Notes: generated from the letters alone by a model not told the origin. A stretch of 64,000 nucleotides of DNA from Flavobacterium hankyongi (GCF_036840915.1 NZ_CP085725.1:930001-994000), one strand, 5' to 3'. Numbered from the stretch's first letter, positions 15,381-24,718 are shown. Program-made: numbers and translations.

Positions 15381-17489
15381 ATGCAAAACAATCTCCTTGA
15401 AACTCCAATAGAATACCTAAAAGGTGTTGGTCCTCAGCGTGGTGAATTATTACGTAAGGAGTTGAGCATTCATAAATATGGAGATTTAGTAAATCTATTC
15501 CCAAATAGATATATAGATAGGACGAGATATTATAAAATAAACGAACTTACTCCAAATAATAGTGAAGTTCAAATTGTTGGTAAAATCATTCATGTAAAAA
15601 CTGTTGAATTTGGCAAAGGTAAAAAGCGTTTGAGTGCTACCTTTATTGATGATACTGGCGAAATTGAATTAGTTTGGTTCCAAGGGATTAAATGGATTAG
15701 AGAAAGTCTGAAAATTAATATTCCTTATGTAATTTTTGGTAAAACCAATAATTTTAATGGTCAATTCTCGATGCCTCATCCAGAAATGGAACTGCTTGAA
15801 GAACATAAAGCAAGTTTGCGAAGTGCCATGCAATCTGTGTATCCTTCTACCGAAAAGTTAGCAAACAAAGGAGTTACAAATAAAGTCATCAATAAAATAA
15901 TGCAACAGTTATTTATTGAGACACATGCTTTATTTACAGAAACACTTCCAACATACCTTTTAGAGGAATTACAATTGATTCCAAAAAATGCGGCATTATT
16001 CAATGTACATTTTCCTAAAAGTCAAGAACTTTTATCAAAAGCACAATTTCGATTAAAATTTGAAGAATTATTCTTTATTCAATTACAATTAATTTCTAAA
16101 AACTTAATTCGAAAGCATAAAATCAAAGGACATGCCTTTGAAAATGTTGGTTATTACTTTAATGAATTTTACACAAAACATTTACCTTTCGATTTAACCA
16201 ATGCACAAAAAAAAGTATTAAAAGAAATTCGGAACGATTTAGGAAATCCAGCCCAAATGAATCGTTTATTACAAGGAGATGTTGGTTCGGGCAAAACAAT
16301 TGTAGCGTTAATGAGTATGCTCTTAGCTATTGATAACGGATTTCAAGCTTGTATCATGGCACCTACAGAAATTCTGGCGACACAACATTTTAATGGAATT
16401 TCAGAATTAGCGGAACCACTTGGAATAAATATAAAACTATTAACAGGATCAACAAAAACTGCAGATAGAAGAATAATTCACGAAGAGCTTGAAAATGGAA
16501 CTTTAAATATTATTGTTGGCACACATGCTTTACTAGAAGATAAAGTGAAATTTAAAAATTTAGGGCTTGCTATTATTGATGAGCAACATCGTTTTGGCGT
16601 TGAACAAAGAAGTAAGCTTTGGAAGAAAAACGAAATTCCTCCTCATGTTTTGGTAATGACTGCCACTCCTATTCCACGTACATTAGCAATGAGTTTGTAT
16701 GGTGATTTGGACATTTCAGTTATTGATGAATTACCTCCAGGAAGAAAACCTATTCAAACGGTGCATCGTTATGACAGTAACCGATTAAAAGTTTGGAAAT
16801 TCATTCGAGATGAAATCGAAAAAGGTCGTCAAATTTATATTGTTTATCCCTTAATACAAGAATCTGAAACCTTAGATTATAAAGATTTAATGGATGGTTA
16901 TGAAGGCATTTCTCGTGATTTCCCTTTACCAAAATATTCTGTTTCTATTGTTCATGGAAAAATGAAACCAGCAGAAAAGGATGCTGAAATGAAACGATTT
17001 TCGGAAGGAAAAACCAATATAATGGTGGCTACAACTGTAATTGAAGTCGGGGTTAATGTTCCTAATGCATCTGTAATGATTATTGAAAGTGCTGAACGTT
17101 TTGGATTGTCTCAACTGCATCAATTGCGCGGTCGTGTTGGTCGTGGAGCTGAACAAAGTTATTGCATACTAATGACAGGACATAAATTGAGTAACGAAAG
17201 TAAAATCCGTTTAGAAACTATGTGTAAAACCAACGATGGATTCGAAATTGCAGAAGTAGATTTGAAACTTCGTGGCCCAGGAGATATAATGGGAACACAA
17301 CAAAGCGGAGTTCTAAATCTTCAAATTGCCGATTTAGTAAGAGATAAAGACATTTTACAACTAGCTCGTCATTATGCTATTAGATTGTTAAAAGAAGATT
17401 CTTCAATGATAAAACCTGAACATCAAAAACTACGTGAAGTTTTTATTGAATTAGGTAAAAAGAAAAATATTTGGAATTACATCAGCTAA
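15381..17489 (+). CDS. recG: ATP-dependent DNA helicase RecG
   Basis: A 702-residue SF2 helicase of normal RecG length. The N-terminal wedge domain starts LETPIEYLKGVGPQRGELL (helix-hairpin-helix-like) and contains an OB fold (about residues 60-150). The motor has Walker A QGDVGSGKTIVA (about 305), Walker B IIDEQHRFG, TATPIPRTLAMS and ERFGLSQLHQLRGRVGRG. The C-terminal TRG motif region (DLKLRGPGDIMGTQQSG) is present. RecG regresses stalled forks and processes branched DNA. The ATG at 15381 follows the hydroxylase stop by 6 bp and its stop abuts the GNAT start. Confidence 0.97.
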   Translation: MQNNLLETPIEYLKGVGPQRGELLRKELSIHKYGDLVNLFPNRYIDRTRYYKINELTPNNSEVQIVGKIIHVKTVEFGKGKKRLSATFIDDTGEIELVWFQGIKWIRESLKINIPYVIFGKTNNFNGQFSMPHPEMELLEEHKASLRSAMQSVYPSTEKLANKGVTNKVINKIMQQLFIETHALFTETLPTYLLEELQLIPKNAALFNVHFPKSQELLSKAQFRLKFEELFFIQLQLISKNLIRKHKIKGHAFENVGYYFNEFYTKHLPFDLTNAQKKVLKEIRNDLGNPAQMNRLLQGDVGSGKTIVALMSMLLAIDNGFQACIMAPTEILATQHFNGISELAEPLGINIKLLTGSTKTADRRIIHEELENGTLNIIVGTHALLEDKVKFKNLGLAIIDEQHRFGVEQRSKLWKKNEIPPHVLVMTATPIPRTLAMSLYGDLDISVIDELPPGRKPIQTVHRYDSNRLKVWKFIRDEIEKGRQIYIVYPLIQESETLDYKDLMDGYEGISRDFPLPKYSVSIVHGKMKPAEKDAEMKRFSEGKTNIMVATTVIEVGVNVPNASVMIIESAERFGLSQLHQLRGRVGRGAEQSYCILMTGHKLSNESKIRLETMCKTNDGFEIAEVDLKLRGPGDIMGTQQSGVLNLQIADLVRDKDILQLARHYAIRLLKEDSSMIKPEHQKLREVFIELGKKKNIWNYIS

Positions 17490-18326
17490 ATGGAATTTAG
17501 AACATTAGAAAACACATCCTTAACAGAAATTATGGAAGCTTTTAATCTTGCATTTTCTGATTATGTCACACCCTTACAGTTAACGCTACAACAATTACAA
17601 AATAAAATAATTGCTGAAGATATTAATCTCAATTGGTCTCTTGGAGCCTTTGAGAGTGAAAAACTTGTTGGATACATTCTCCATGGCCTTAGAAGTAATA
17701 CATTATACAATGGAGGAACTGGAGTTATCCCTGAATTTAGAGGAAATAAGATCACACAGCAACTATATTCTTTTCTATTACCAAAAGCCAAAGCAGAAAA
17801 AATAGAATGTATTCAACTTGAAGTTATTACAGAAAATAAAAAAGCAATAAATATTTATGAACAAATAGGATTTAAAAAAGTTAGAACTCTAAATTGTTAC
17901 AAAGGAGTTTTAAATTTAGAATCATTTATTTCGTTTGAAAAAAATTTAGAATTCATTGAAGCTGATTTAAATAATATACGATTAATTACTGATTATTATC
18001 CTACTTGGCAAAATGATAACGTTTCAGTAAGTAACTTATCAAAACTAGAAGACATAAAGTGTTTCCAATTATTTTATCAGAAAAAAAACATTGGATTTAT
18101 AATTTACAATACTACTTCTAGAAAAATTCATCAAATCAAAATAGATCAAAATAGTTCTGACAGAGAGTTAATCACAAAAGAATTATTTAATTTCATTTCA
18201 AAAAAATATTCAAATACTTTTGTTGCCATAAATATTGACTATTCTTCTAAAATTACAAACGAAATTTTTGAATACGTTGGATTTGATTGCTTCTTACAAC
18301 AGTATGAAATGCTAATGAAAATATAA
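17490..18326 (+). CDS. GNAT-family N-acetyltransferase
   Basis: A 278-residue protein. The first 145 residues are a GNAT domain with GAFESEKLVGYILHG, the acetyl-CoA loop region GTGVIPEFRGNKITQQLY (variant of Q/RxxGxG/A) and ENKKAINIYEQIGFKK. The second half repeats a weaker GNAT-like pattern (LFYQKKNIGFIIYN, FDCFLQQYEMLM), so it may be a tandem GNAT. The substrate cannot be told. It starts at the base after the recG stop and ends at an intrinsic terminator, so it closes this operon. Confidence 0.82.
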   Translation: MEFRTLENTSLTEIMEAFNLAFSDYVTPLQLTLQQLQNKIIAEDINLNWSLGAFESEKLVGYILHGLRSNTLYNGGTGVIPEFRGNKITQQLYSFLLPKAKAEKIECIQLEVITENKKAINIYEQIGFKKVRTLNCYKGVLNLESFISFEKNLEFIEADLNNIRLITDYYPTWQNDNVSVSNLSKLEDIKCFQLFYQKKNIGFIIYNTTSRKIHQIKIDQNSSDRELITKELFNFISKKYSNTFVAINIDYSSKITNEIFEYVGFDCFLQQYEMLMKI

Positions 18327-18360
18327 AAAAACGCCTAAGAATATCTTAGGCGTTTTTTTT
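18325..18360. terminator. Bidirectional intrinsic terminator
   Basis: ACGCCTAAGA, a 3-nt loop and TCTTAGGCGT (18331-18353) with A6 before and T7 after, between the convergent GNAT and DUF2911 genes. Confidence 0.9.
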
Positions 18361-18377
18361 ATATAGAAAATTTGAGA

Positions 18378-19223
18378 TTATTTCTTACTCCACTCTTTGA
18401 TACTATCTTCATTCATTTTTACGTAGTCTGCATTATTAGCAACTTTTGCTGATTCAAGAGATATTTTTGCTGTTTCAAGAGCTCCTTTTTTGTCTCCTAA
18501 TTTAGCTTGAATTTGTGATTTTAAACGAGAATACCAGTAAGGTTTTTTCTCGTGCATATCATAAGCTTTAGTAACATAAGTCAATGCTTTATTAAGATCT
18601 CCATTTGAAGTAAAGTAATAGCTAGCAGCACTATAATAATCAGCAGCTGAAGGACCTGCTAAAACTTTATCAATACTTTCCATAGCAATTTTTTGCGTTG
18701 GTACTTCAAATTTTAAAGCTACTAAAGTCTTCTCCCAAGATAATTCTAAATTAGCAAAATTACTATCAGTATTATTTATACCAATTGTAAAAGTTTCTAC
18801 ATTTCTATTCAACAATTCTGTTTTTGCAGAAGCTTTCAAAGCTACTTTACTATCGTCCCATTTTTCTGGATTTCCCCAGTTGTTTGTATCTGTATAAAAG
18901 AAAATTTCCCATTCATCAGCTTTAGGAGTTACATAAAGAGCATATTTGCCTTTCTTTAAAGTAGCACCATTTATAACAACATCTTCAGAAAAAGAGATTG
19001 TAGTATTTGCATTAGCACCAGTTCTCCATACCTTTCCAAAAGGAACTAAATCTCCAAAAATTACACGCCCTTTTGCGCTAGGTCTAGAATACTCAATTTC
19101 TATATCAGTTAATCCTACTTTTTGAATTAAAGTTGATTTTGGACTAGCTTGAGGAACCTTAATTTGTGCTTCAACAGACAAAGAAGCAATAAAAACAGCA
19201 ATAGCTACAATAAATCGTATCAT
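18378..19223 (-). CDS. Exported DUF2911-domain protein
   Basis: A 281-residue protein with a signal peptide (residues 1-19, ending SVEAQ). Residues about 22-165 form the DUF2911 beta-rich domain: SPKSTLIQKVGLTDIEIEYS, RPSAKGRVIFGDLVPFG and VWRTGANANTTISFS are its hallmarks. The last 90 residues are helical and TPR-like (AASYYFTSNGDLNKALTYV). The family is abundant in Bacteroidota and has no known activity; a periplasmic location is expected. Start at ATG 19223, single-gene unit divergent from the photolyase operon. Confidence 0.9.
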   Translation of the reverse strand: MIRFIVAIAVFIASLSVEAQIKVPQASPKSTLIQKVGLTDIEIEYSRPSAKGRVIFGDLVPFGKVWRTGANANTTISFSEDVVINGATLKKGKYALYVTPKADEWEIFFYTDTNNWGNPEKWDDSKVALKASAKTELLNRNVETFTIGINNTDSNFANLELSWEKTLVALKFEVPTQKIAMESIDKVLAGPSAADYYSAASYYFTSNGDLNKALTYVTKAYDMHEKKPYWYSRLKSQIQAKLGDKKGALETAKISLESAKVANNADYVKMNEDSIKEWSKK

Positions 19224-19324
19224 TTTTATATATTAATTTGTTTATTTATCAAAGATAAGTTTCTAAACATTTTTTTATTGTTAATAAAACTATAAAATAA
19301 AATAAATGTTGTTTAATTTATTTT

Positions 19325-19332
19325 TAATTTTG
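19325..19332 (+). promoter_or_regulatory. Candidate -7 element (TAATTTTG) of the photolyase operon
   Basis: TAATTTTG matches TAnnTTTG and lies 17 bp before the first start codon of the operon. No TTTG occurs at the expected -33 position (nearest TTG 13 bp upstream), so the match is partial. Confidence 0.4.
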
Positions 19333-19349
19333 TTAAACAATTTATTCAA

Positions 19350-19811
19350 ATGAAACTATATTCAATACACACAAAACAAAAACTTCCAATTTCAATAGAT
19401 ACTGCTTGGATTTTTTTTAGTGATCCTAAAAATTTGAATGCAATTACTCCAGATTCTATGAAGTTTATCACGCTTTCTGGTGACGATAAAAAAATGTTTT
19501 CAGGACAAATAATTCATTATAAAATATCACCATTTCCATTCATAACAATGCAATGGGTAACCGAGATTACCCATGTTGATGACAAAAAGTTTTTTGTCGA
19601 TGAACAACGATTTGGACCTTACTCTTTTTGGCACCATAAACACTTTTTTACTGAAACCGAAGATGGCATTTTAATGGAAGATATTGTACACTATAAAGTT
19701 CCTTTTGGAATTGTTGGACAAATGTTTCATCCTATAATTGTTAGACCTAAGCTGGAAGAAATTTTTGCCTTTAGAAAACAAAAATTAACTGAATTATTTG
19801 GAGCTTTATGA
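19350..19811 (+). CDS. SRPBCC-family ligand-binding protein
   Basis: A 153-residue START/Bet v1-fold protein. It begins with PISIDTAWIFFSDPKNLNAITPD, the classic opening of cell-division-inhibitor-like SRPBCC proteins, followed by beta strands (HYKISPFPFITMQWVTEITH) and a C-terminal helix (PKLEEIFAFRKQKLTELF). It overlaps the photolyase gene by 4 bp (ATGA), so the two are translationally coupled. The association of this family with photolyase genes recurs in bacteria, and a photoprotection or flavin/ligand role is possible, but no ligand is known. Confidence 0.85.
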   Translation: MKLYSIHTKQKLPISIDTAWIFFSDPKNLNAITPDSMKFITLSGDDKKMFSGQIIHYKISPFPFITMQWVTEITHVDDKKFFVDEQRFGPYSFWHHKHFFTETEDGILMEDIVHYKVPFGIVGQMFHPIIVRPKLEEIFAFRKQKLTELFGAL

Positions 19812-21094
19812 CAATTTTCTGGTTTAGACGTGATTTAAGATTAGAAGACAATGTTGGCCTTTTTCATTCATTATTTGAAAATGAAGAAGTGCTTACCATA
19901 TTTATATTTGATACCTCTATATTATCACTATTAGAAAAAAATGATGCTCGAGTTACTTTCATTCATGAATTACTGAGTAAAATTCAGGAACAGCTAAATA
20001 GCCAAGGGAAATCCTTAGCTATATTTTATGGTAAACCAAAAGAAGTTTTTGAAAAACTTATTTCTGAAAACAAAATAACATCTATTTACGCCAATCACGA
20101 TTACGAGCCTTATGCTCGAAAACGTGACAAAGATTTAAACAATTTTTTTAAATCGTATGGAATCTCATTTAAAACCTGTAAAGATCAAGTAATTTTTGAA
20201 AAAAATGAAGTCATAAAAGATGATGGAAGCCCCTATGTAGTTTATACTCCTTATTCTAAAAAATGGAAAGAGAAATTAAGTAAATCAACTATTAAATCTT
20301 TTTCTTCTGAAGAATATCTAAATAGAATAACAAATCATAATTATCCTTTTCTTAGTTTAGAAGACATTGGCTTTTTAAAATCTGATATTAAAGTTCCTGA
20401 ATATAACATTCAAGAATCTTTAATCAATAATTATCAAGATACCAGAAACTTTCCAGCAATTAAAGGAACTTCTCTCCTAGCCCCACACCTTAGGTTTGGC
20501 AGTATTTCAATACGAAAATTGGTACTTTATGCTCTTGAATTCCAAAATCAAACATTTTTAAATGAATTGATTTGGAGGGAGTTTTTCATGCAAATTCTTT
20601 GGCATTTTCCGCATACTGTAAACAAAAGCTTCAAGGAAAAATACGATTACATTGTTTGGGAAAATAACGAAGAGAATTTCAAGAAGTGGTGTGAAGGTAA
20701 AACAGGTTATCCATTTGTAGATGCTGGTATGCGAGAATTAAACACCACTGGACACATGCACAATCGCGTGCGGATGATTGTTGCCAGTTTCTTGTGTAAA
20801 CATTTACTTATTGATTGGCGTTGGGGCGAAGCCTATTTTGCCAACAAACTTTTGGATTATGAACAATCAAGCAATATTGGTAATTGGCAATGGGCAGCTG
20901 GAAGTGGTGTTGATGCTGCTCCATATTTCAGGATTTTTAATCCATCTGAACAAATTAAAAAGTTTGACAAAGATTTGAAATACATCAAAAAATGGGTTCC
21001 CGAACTTGAAACTTCAAAATATCCATCTCCAATAGTTGATCACAAAGAAGCTAGAGAAAAATGTTTGAAAACATATAAAGAAGCCCTTGGATAA
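19808..21094 (+). CDS. phrB: Class I CPD deoxyribodipyrimidine photolyase
   Basis: A 428-residue cryptochrome/photolyase protein. The N-terminal alpha/beta antenna domain starts TIFWFRRDLRLEDNVGLFHS. The FAD-binding helical domain has FLNELIWREFFMQILWHFP, GKTGYPFVDAGMRELNTTGHMHNR, RMIVASFLCKHLLIDWRWGE and NIGNWQWAAGSGVDAAPYF, including the paired Trp of the electron-transfer chain and the Asn next to FAD N5. It repairs cyclobutane pyrimidine dimers using blue light. Coupled to the SRPBCC gene upstream (ATGA) and to the cryptochrome-like gene downstream (one-base overlap). Confidence 0.94.
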   Translation: MTIFWFRRDLRLEDNVGLFHSLFENEEVLTIFIFDTSILSLLEKNDARVTFIHELLSKIQEQLNSQGKSLAIFYGKPKEVFEKLISENKITSIYANHDYEPYARKRDKDLNNFFKSYGISFKTCKDQVIFEKNEVIKDDGSPYVVYTPYSKKWKEKLSKSTIKSFSSEEYLNRITNHNYPFLSLEDIGFLKSDIKVPEYNIQESLINNYQDTRNFPAIKGTSLLAPHLRFGSISIRKLVLYALEFQNQTFLNELIWREFFMQILWHFPHTVNKSFKEKYDYIVWENNEENFKKWCEGKTGYPFVDAGMRELNTTGHMHNRVRMIVASFLCKHLLIDWRWGEAYFANKLLDYEQSSNIGNWQWAAGSGVDAAPYFRIFNPSEQIKKFDKDLKYIKKWVPELETSKYPSPIVDHKEAREKCLKTYKEALG

Positions 21095-22554
21095 TGAATG
21101 TAGTTTGGTTAAAAAAAGATTTGAGACTAGAAGATCATCAACCGCTATTTGAAGCACAAAAGTGCAACGAAAAAATTCTATTGCTTTTCATCTTTGAAAC
21201 AGAACTTTTAAAAGACCCTCATTACAGTAAGAGACATTTTGATTTTATCAAAGAATCATTACAAGAACTTCAAACGGAATTATCAAAGCTACATACACAA
21301 ATCCTAATTGTTGAAGGAAATGTGGTAGCTGTATTTAAAAAATTACATGGATTACATCCTATAAAACAAGTTTTTTCGCATCAAGAAACTGGTATTGAAA
21401 TAACTTATCAAAGGGATAAAGCTCTAAATAACTGGTTGAAAAGTAAAAACATACCATGGCAAGAATATGTCTGGAATGGTGTTTTTAGAGGTCGAAAAAA
21501 TAGAACTACATGGAAAAATGATTGGTTTGCTTTCATGGAAAGTAATATCCTTCCTGCACCAACTAATTCTAGAGCATTTATAAAGTATACAGAAATTGAA
21601 CAATTTGAAAACTATTTTTCAATACCAAACCTAAAAACGAAATCTATTTCAAATTTTCAAAAAGGTGGCGTTAAAACAGGCTTACGCTATATGAATTCGT
21701 TTTTTGATGAACGCGTACAAAACTATTCCAAACATATATCAAAACCAGAATTAGGTCGTAAAAGTTGCAGTAGATTGTCACCATATATCACATGGGGTAA
21801 TTTATCAGTTCGTCAAGTATATCATGAAGCTTGGAAAAAAAAACAAGAAGGTAAATTTAAAACATCCATAAGTAATTTTACTTCACGATTACGCTGGCAA
21901 GCTCATTTTATTCAAAAATTTGAAATGGAGTCTGCAATAGAATTCCAATCCATAAACAGAGCATTTAGAAACTTAAATCAAACTAAAAACATAACTTTTC
22001 AAAAGGCATGGGAAGATGGGAAAACCGGATTTCCTTTGGTTGATGCTTGCATGCGTTGTTTAAAAGAAACGGGGTATTTAAATTTTAGAATGCGCGCTTT
22101 AGTAGTATCTTTTTTTACTCATGATTTATTTCAACCTTGGAAAGATTGCGTACATTATTTAGCCCAACAGTTTTTAGATTTTGAACCTGGAATACATTAT
22201 CCACAAATTCAAATGCAAGCAGGAGTTACAGGTATTAATACCATACGAATATATAATGTAATTAAAAATTCTTATGAACATGATGAAAGCGGAACTTTTA
22301 TCAGAAAATGGATTCCAGAATTACAAAATATTCCCGATGCATTAATTCATGAACCTTGGAAAATAACATCTATTGAAGAGCAATTATATGACTTCTATTT
22401 GGGTATTACCTATCCAAAACCAATAATCGTTCCTGATGTGGCAAGAAAAAGAGCAACTGACTTCTTTTGGAATATCAAAAAATCAGATGAAGCTAAAAAT
22501 GATAGTACAAGAATAGTAGCTATTCATACATTTTCAGATCGCAAGTCTTCTTAA
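21094..22554 (+). CDS. Divergent cryptochrome/photolyase-family flavoprotein
   Basis: A 486-residue paralogue of the upstream photolyase. It has the antenna domain (NVVWLKKDLRLEDHQPLFEA) and FAD domain (RLSPYITWGNLSVRQVYHEA, GKTGFPLVDACMRCLKETGY, NFRMRALVVSFFTHDLF). Where the photolyase has NIGNWQWAAGSG it has HYPQIQMQAGVTG, so both Trp of the WQW motif and the Asn beside FAD are missing. After that it matches again (IRIYN, FIRKWIPELQ, HEPWK). The C terminus is longer by about 40 residues. This argues against normal CPD repair and for a light-sensing or altered redox role. The stop overlaps the convergent HAD gene by 4 bp. Confidence 0.85.
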   Translation: MNVVWLKKDLRLEDHQPLFEAQKCNEKILLLFIFETELLKDPHYSKRHFDFIKESLQELQTELSKLHTQILIVEGNVVAVFKKLHGLHPIKQVFSHQETGIEITYQRDKALNNWLKSKNIPWQEYVWNGVFRGRKNRTTWKNDWFAFMESNILPAPTNSRAFIKYTEIEQFENYFSIPNLKTKSISNFQKGGVKTGLRYMNSFFDERVQNYSKHISKPELGRKSCSRLSPYITWGNLSVRQVYHEAWKKKQEGKFKTSISNFTSRLRWQAHFIQKFEMESAIEFQSINRAFRNLNQTKNITFQKAWEDGKTGFPLVDACMRCLKETGYLNFRMRALVVSFFTHDLFQPWKDCVHYLAQQFLDFEPGIHYPQIQMQAGVTGINTIRIYNVIKNSYEHDESGTFIRKWIPELQNIPDALIHEPWKITSIEEQLYDFYLGITYPKPIIVPDVARKRATDFFWNIKKSDEAKNDSTRIVAIHTFSDRKSS

Positions 22555-23186
22555 AATCTAATTTCAGAAAAGTGTTCAATGATTTGATCGGCTAGGCTAT
22601 AATCTTGATTTTTTGAATTTTTACTTTTATATCCTATACAATAAATATCAGCATCTTTTGCGGCTTTAATTCCATTAGTACTATCTTCTATAACAATACA
22701 ATTATTCTTAGGTGCTTCAGAAAGTGAGGCAGCATGTAAAAAAATAGCTGGATCTGGTTTTGATTTTGGAAAATCTTCTCCACTAACTTTATGAGTGAAA
22801 TACTGATTTAAATCAAATCGGTTAAAAACTCTATTAATGGTACTATTAGAAGCTGATGAAGCTAAAATCAATTGAATATTATTTGCATGTAAACTTTTAA
22901 TTAAATCCAAAACGCCTTCAATCAATTCTAAATCAGGTTTTGTATCAAATGCCTCATTAAATAAATGACGTTTTCTTAAAATTAATTCCTCTACATCATT
23001 TTCTAAATTGAAATGACTTTTTATTTTCTGAAAAACGTTTCGAGTTGAATTTCCAGTAAAAGTGGTATACATTTCTTCAGAAACTTCGATATTAAGTTCC
23101 TTAAAATGTTGGTCATAAGCATATTTATGAACTGGTTCAGTATCCACAATTACTCCATCCATATCAAAAATCACTGTTTTTATCAT
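22551..23186 (-). CDS. HAD-superfamily phosphatase/phosphoglucomutase-like
   Basis: A 211-residue subfamily IA HAD protein with motif I FDMDGVIVDTEP (nucleophile Asp and acid Asp at residues 8 and 10), a helical cap, motif II ILASSASN, and motifs III/IV KPDPAIFL and VIEDSTNGIKAA. It hydrolyses or transfers phosphate on small sugars or related metabolites; the beta-phosphoglucomutase-like cap does not settle the substrate. A TTG start at 23201 would add MKICI, but the ATG at 23186 (MIKTVIFD) is the natural start. Confidence 0.88.
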   Translation of the reverse strand: MIKTVIFDMDGVIVDTEPVHKYAYDQHFKELNIEVSEEMYTTFTGNSTRNVFQKIKSHFNLENDVEELILRKRHLFNEAFDTKPDLELIEGVLDLIKSLHANNIQLILASSASNSTINRVFNRFDLNQYFTHKVSGEDFPKSKPDPAIFLHAASLSEAPKNNCIVIEDSTNGIKAAKDADIYCIGYKSKNSKNQDYSLADQIIEHFSEIRF

Positions 23187-23285
23187 GATGCAAATCTTCA
23201 AATTTTAGAATACAAAGGTGCAAAGTTTTTATTTCAAATTAAACCTTTTTAAATATCTTTAGTCTTACTGTTTAAATTACCTCAA

Positions 23286-23828
23286 TTGCAGGAAGAGAAA
23301 ATATTTATCGCCGAGTTACTAAATCCTAAAACGCAAAATGAAGCGTTTCGCAAGTTAGTACGTGAATATCAACGCCCGCTCTATACCCATGTCCGTAATA
23401 TGGTAATGAATCATGACGATGCTGATGATGTTTTACAGAATACTTTTGTGAAGATTTTCCAAAACTTAAAAAACTTTAAAGGCGAAAGTAAATTGTATTC
23501 GTGGATGTACAGAATTGCTACAAATGAAGCTATTAACTTTATTAATACAAGAGCCAAAAAAAGTGGTATTTCAAATGAAGAATTAAAAGATAAATTGGTA
23601 AAAAATCTTGAAGCTGATGTTGATTATGACGGAAATGAAATTCAGTTAAAATTACAAAAAGCTGTAGCCACATTACCTGAAAAACAACAACAAGTGTTTA
23701 AAATGAAGTACTTTGAAGAATTAAAATATGAAGAAATGAGTGAAATTTTACAAACTTCGGTTGGTGCGTTAAAAGCATCTTACTTTCATGCAGTGAAAAA
23801 AATAGAAGAATTTTTAAATTCTAATTAA
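23286..23828 (+). CDS. ECF-type RNA polymerase sigma factor
   Basis: A 180-residue sigma-70-family factor. Region 2 spans about residues 22-90 (REYQRPLYTHVRNMV, DDADDVLQNTFVKIFQNL, SKLYSWMYRIATNEAINFI) and region 4 about 115-175 (ATLPEKQQQVFKMKYFEEL, YEEMSEILQTSVGALKASYFHA). It lacks regions 1 and 3, as ECF factors do. The start is TTG at 23286; the next ATG is inside region 2. A membrane protein likely to be its anti-sigma factor and a periplasmic Spy-like protein follow, which suggests an envelope-stress regulon. Confidence 0.92.
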   Translation: MQEEKIFIAELLNPKTQNEAFRKLVREYQRPLYTHVRNMVMNHDDADDVLQNTFVKIFQNLKNFKGESKLYSWMYRIATNEAINFINTRAKKSGISNEELKDKLVKNLEADVDYDGNEIQLKLQKAVATLPEKQQQVFKMKYFEELKYEEMSEILQTSVGALKASYFHAVKKIEEFLNSN

Positions 23829-23858
23829 ACCATTTCCTCTTAATTTTGTCAAACTTAT

Positions 23859-24248
23859 ATGAAAAAGATAGATTTAGAAAACGATAACAAAATAGTAACA
23901 GGATTTAAAATTCCTGATAACTATTTCGATTCTTTTGAAGATCGATTAATGCAGAAAATCGAATCTGCACCTGAAAAGGCAAAAGTAGTTTCTTTGTGGC
24001 AACGTAAATCTGTTTGGATTTCGGGAGTTGCAGCTGTATTTGTTATATCAATTGGAACGTGGATATATTTTGAGCAACAAAAAACAGAAAGTATTGAAAT
24101 ATCACAGGAATATCTAGCTTACGAGAGTGACATAACCACAGAAGATATAGCAAAACATTTAACTGATGATGAATTAACAAATTTAGAATTAGAAATAACA
24201 GATTTTGATACACAAACTGAGTCATATATAAATGAATACTTAAATTAA
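23859..24248 (+). CDS. Probable membrane anti-sigma factor
   Basis: A 129-residue protein with one transmembrane helix (about residues 49-67, SVWISGVAAVFVISIGTWIYF). The N-terminal 45 residues are cytosolic if the basic residues RKS before the helix stay inside; they include KIPDNYFDSFEDRLMQKI, an opening common in Bacteroidota proteins encoded after ECF sigma genes. The acidic C-terminal 60 residues would face the periplasm. There is no zinc (HxxxCxxC) anti-sigma motif. The role as anti-sigma factor is inferred from position, 30 bp after the sigma gene. Confidence 0.6.
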   Translation: MKKIDLENDNKIVTGFKIPDNYFDSFEDRLMQKIESAPEKAKVVSLWQRKSVWISGVAAVFVISIGTWIYFEQQKTESIEISQEYLAYESDITTEDIAKHLTDDELTNLELEITDFDTQTESYINEYLN

Positions 24249-24249
24249 A

Positions 24250-24696
24250 ATGAAACAAATTTTTACTATATTATTTCTACTATTTAGCACTTTTATTTTT
24301 AGTCAAGATATAGGTGAAAGAATCGAACGTGTAAAAGCCTTAAGAGTAGCATATATTTCTGATAGATTAGATTTAACTCCAGAAGAAGCACAAAGGTTTT
24401 GGCCAGTTTTTAATCAATTTGATGATAAAATGGATGATCTACATAAACAAAAAAGGCAATTAATGTTCAAATTACGTCCTGAAAATGCATCTAATTTATC
24501 TGACAAAGAATCAGCTCAACTAATGGATGAAGATGATAGAATAGAAACTGAAATTCAGAACAACAAAAAACAACTGGTGAAAAATTTACAAGGTGTAATT
24601 CCTAATCAGAAAATTTTAATGCTACGTCAAATAGAAATTGAGTTCAAGCAAAAACTTTTAAAACAAATAAAAAATCGCAGAGAATTTAGAAAGTAA
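24250..24696 (+). CDS. Exported Spy/CpxP-like helical protein
   Basis: A 148-residue protein with a signal peptide (residues 1-18, ending FIFSQ) and an all-helical, highly charged mature part. ISDRLDLTPEEAQRFWPVFNQF resembles the LTxxQ motif of CpxP/Spy/P-pilus periplasmic chaperones. It begins 2 bp after the anti-sigma-like gene, so the three genes are one operon. A plausible role is sensing or buffering of misfolded periplasmic protein, by analogy with CpxP and CnrX. This is inference. Confidence 0.65.
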   Translation: MKQIFTILFLLFSTFIFSQDIGERIERVKALRVAYISDRLDLTPEEAQRFWPVFNQFDDKMDDLHKQKRQLMFKLRPENASNLSDKESAQLMDEDDRIETEIQNNKKQLVKNLQGVIPNQKILMLRQIEIEFKQKLLKQIKNRREFRK

Positions 24697-24718
24697 AAAG
24701 AGCCGTTAGGCTCTTTTT
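24695..24718. terminator. Bidirectional intrinsic terminator
   Basis: AAAAAGAGCC, loop GTTA, GGCTCTTTTT, between the Spy-like gene and the convergent lipoprotein gene. Confidence 0.88.
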
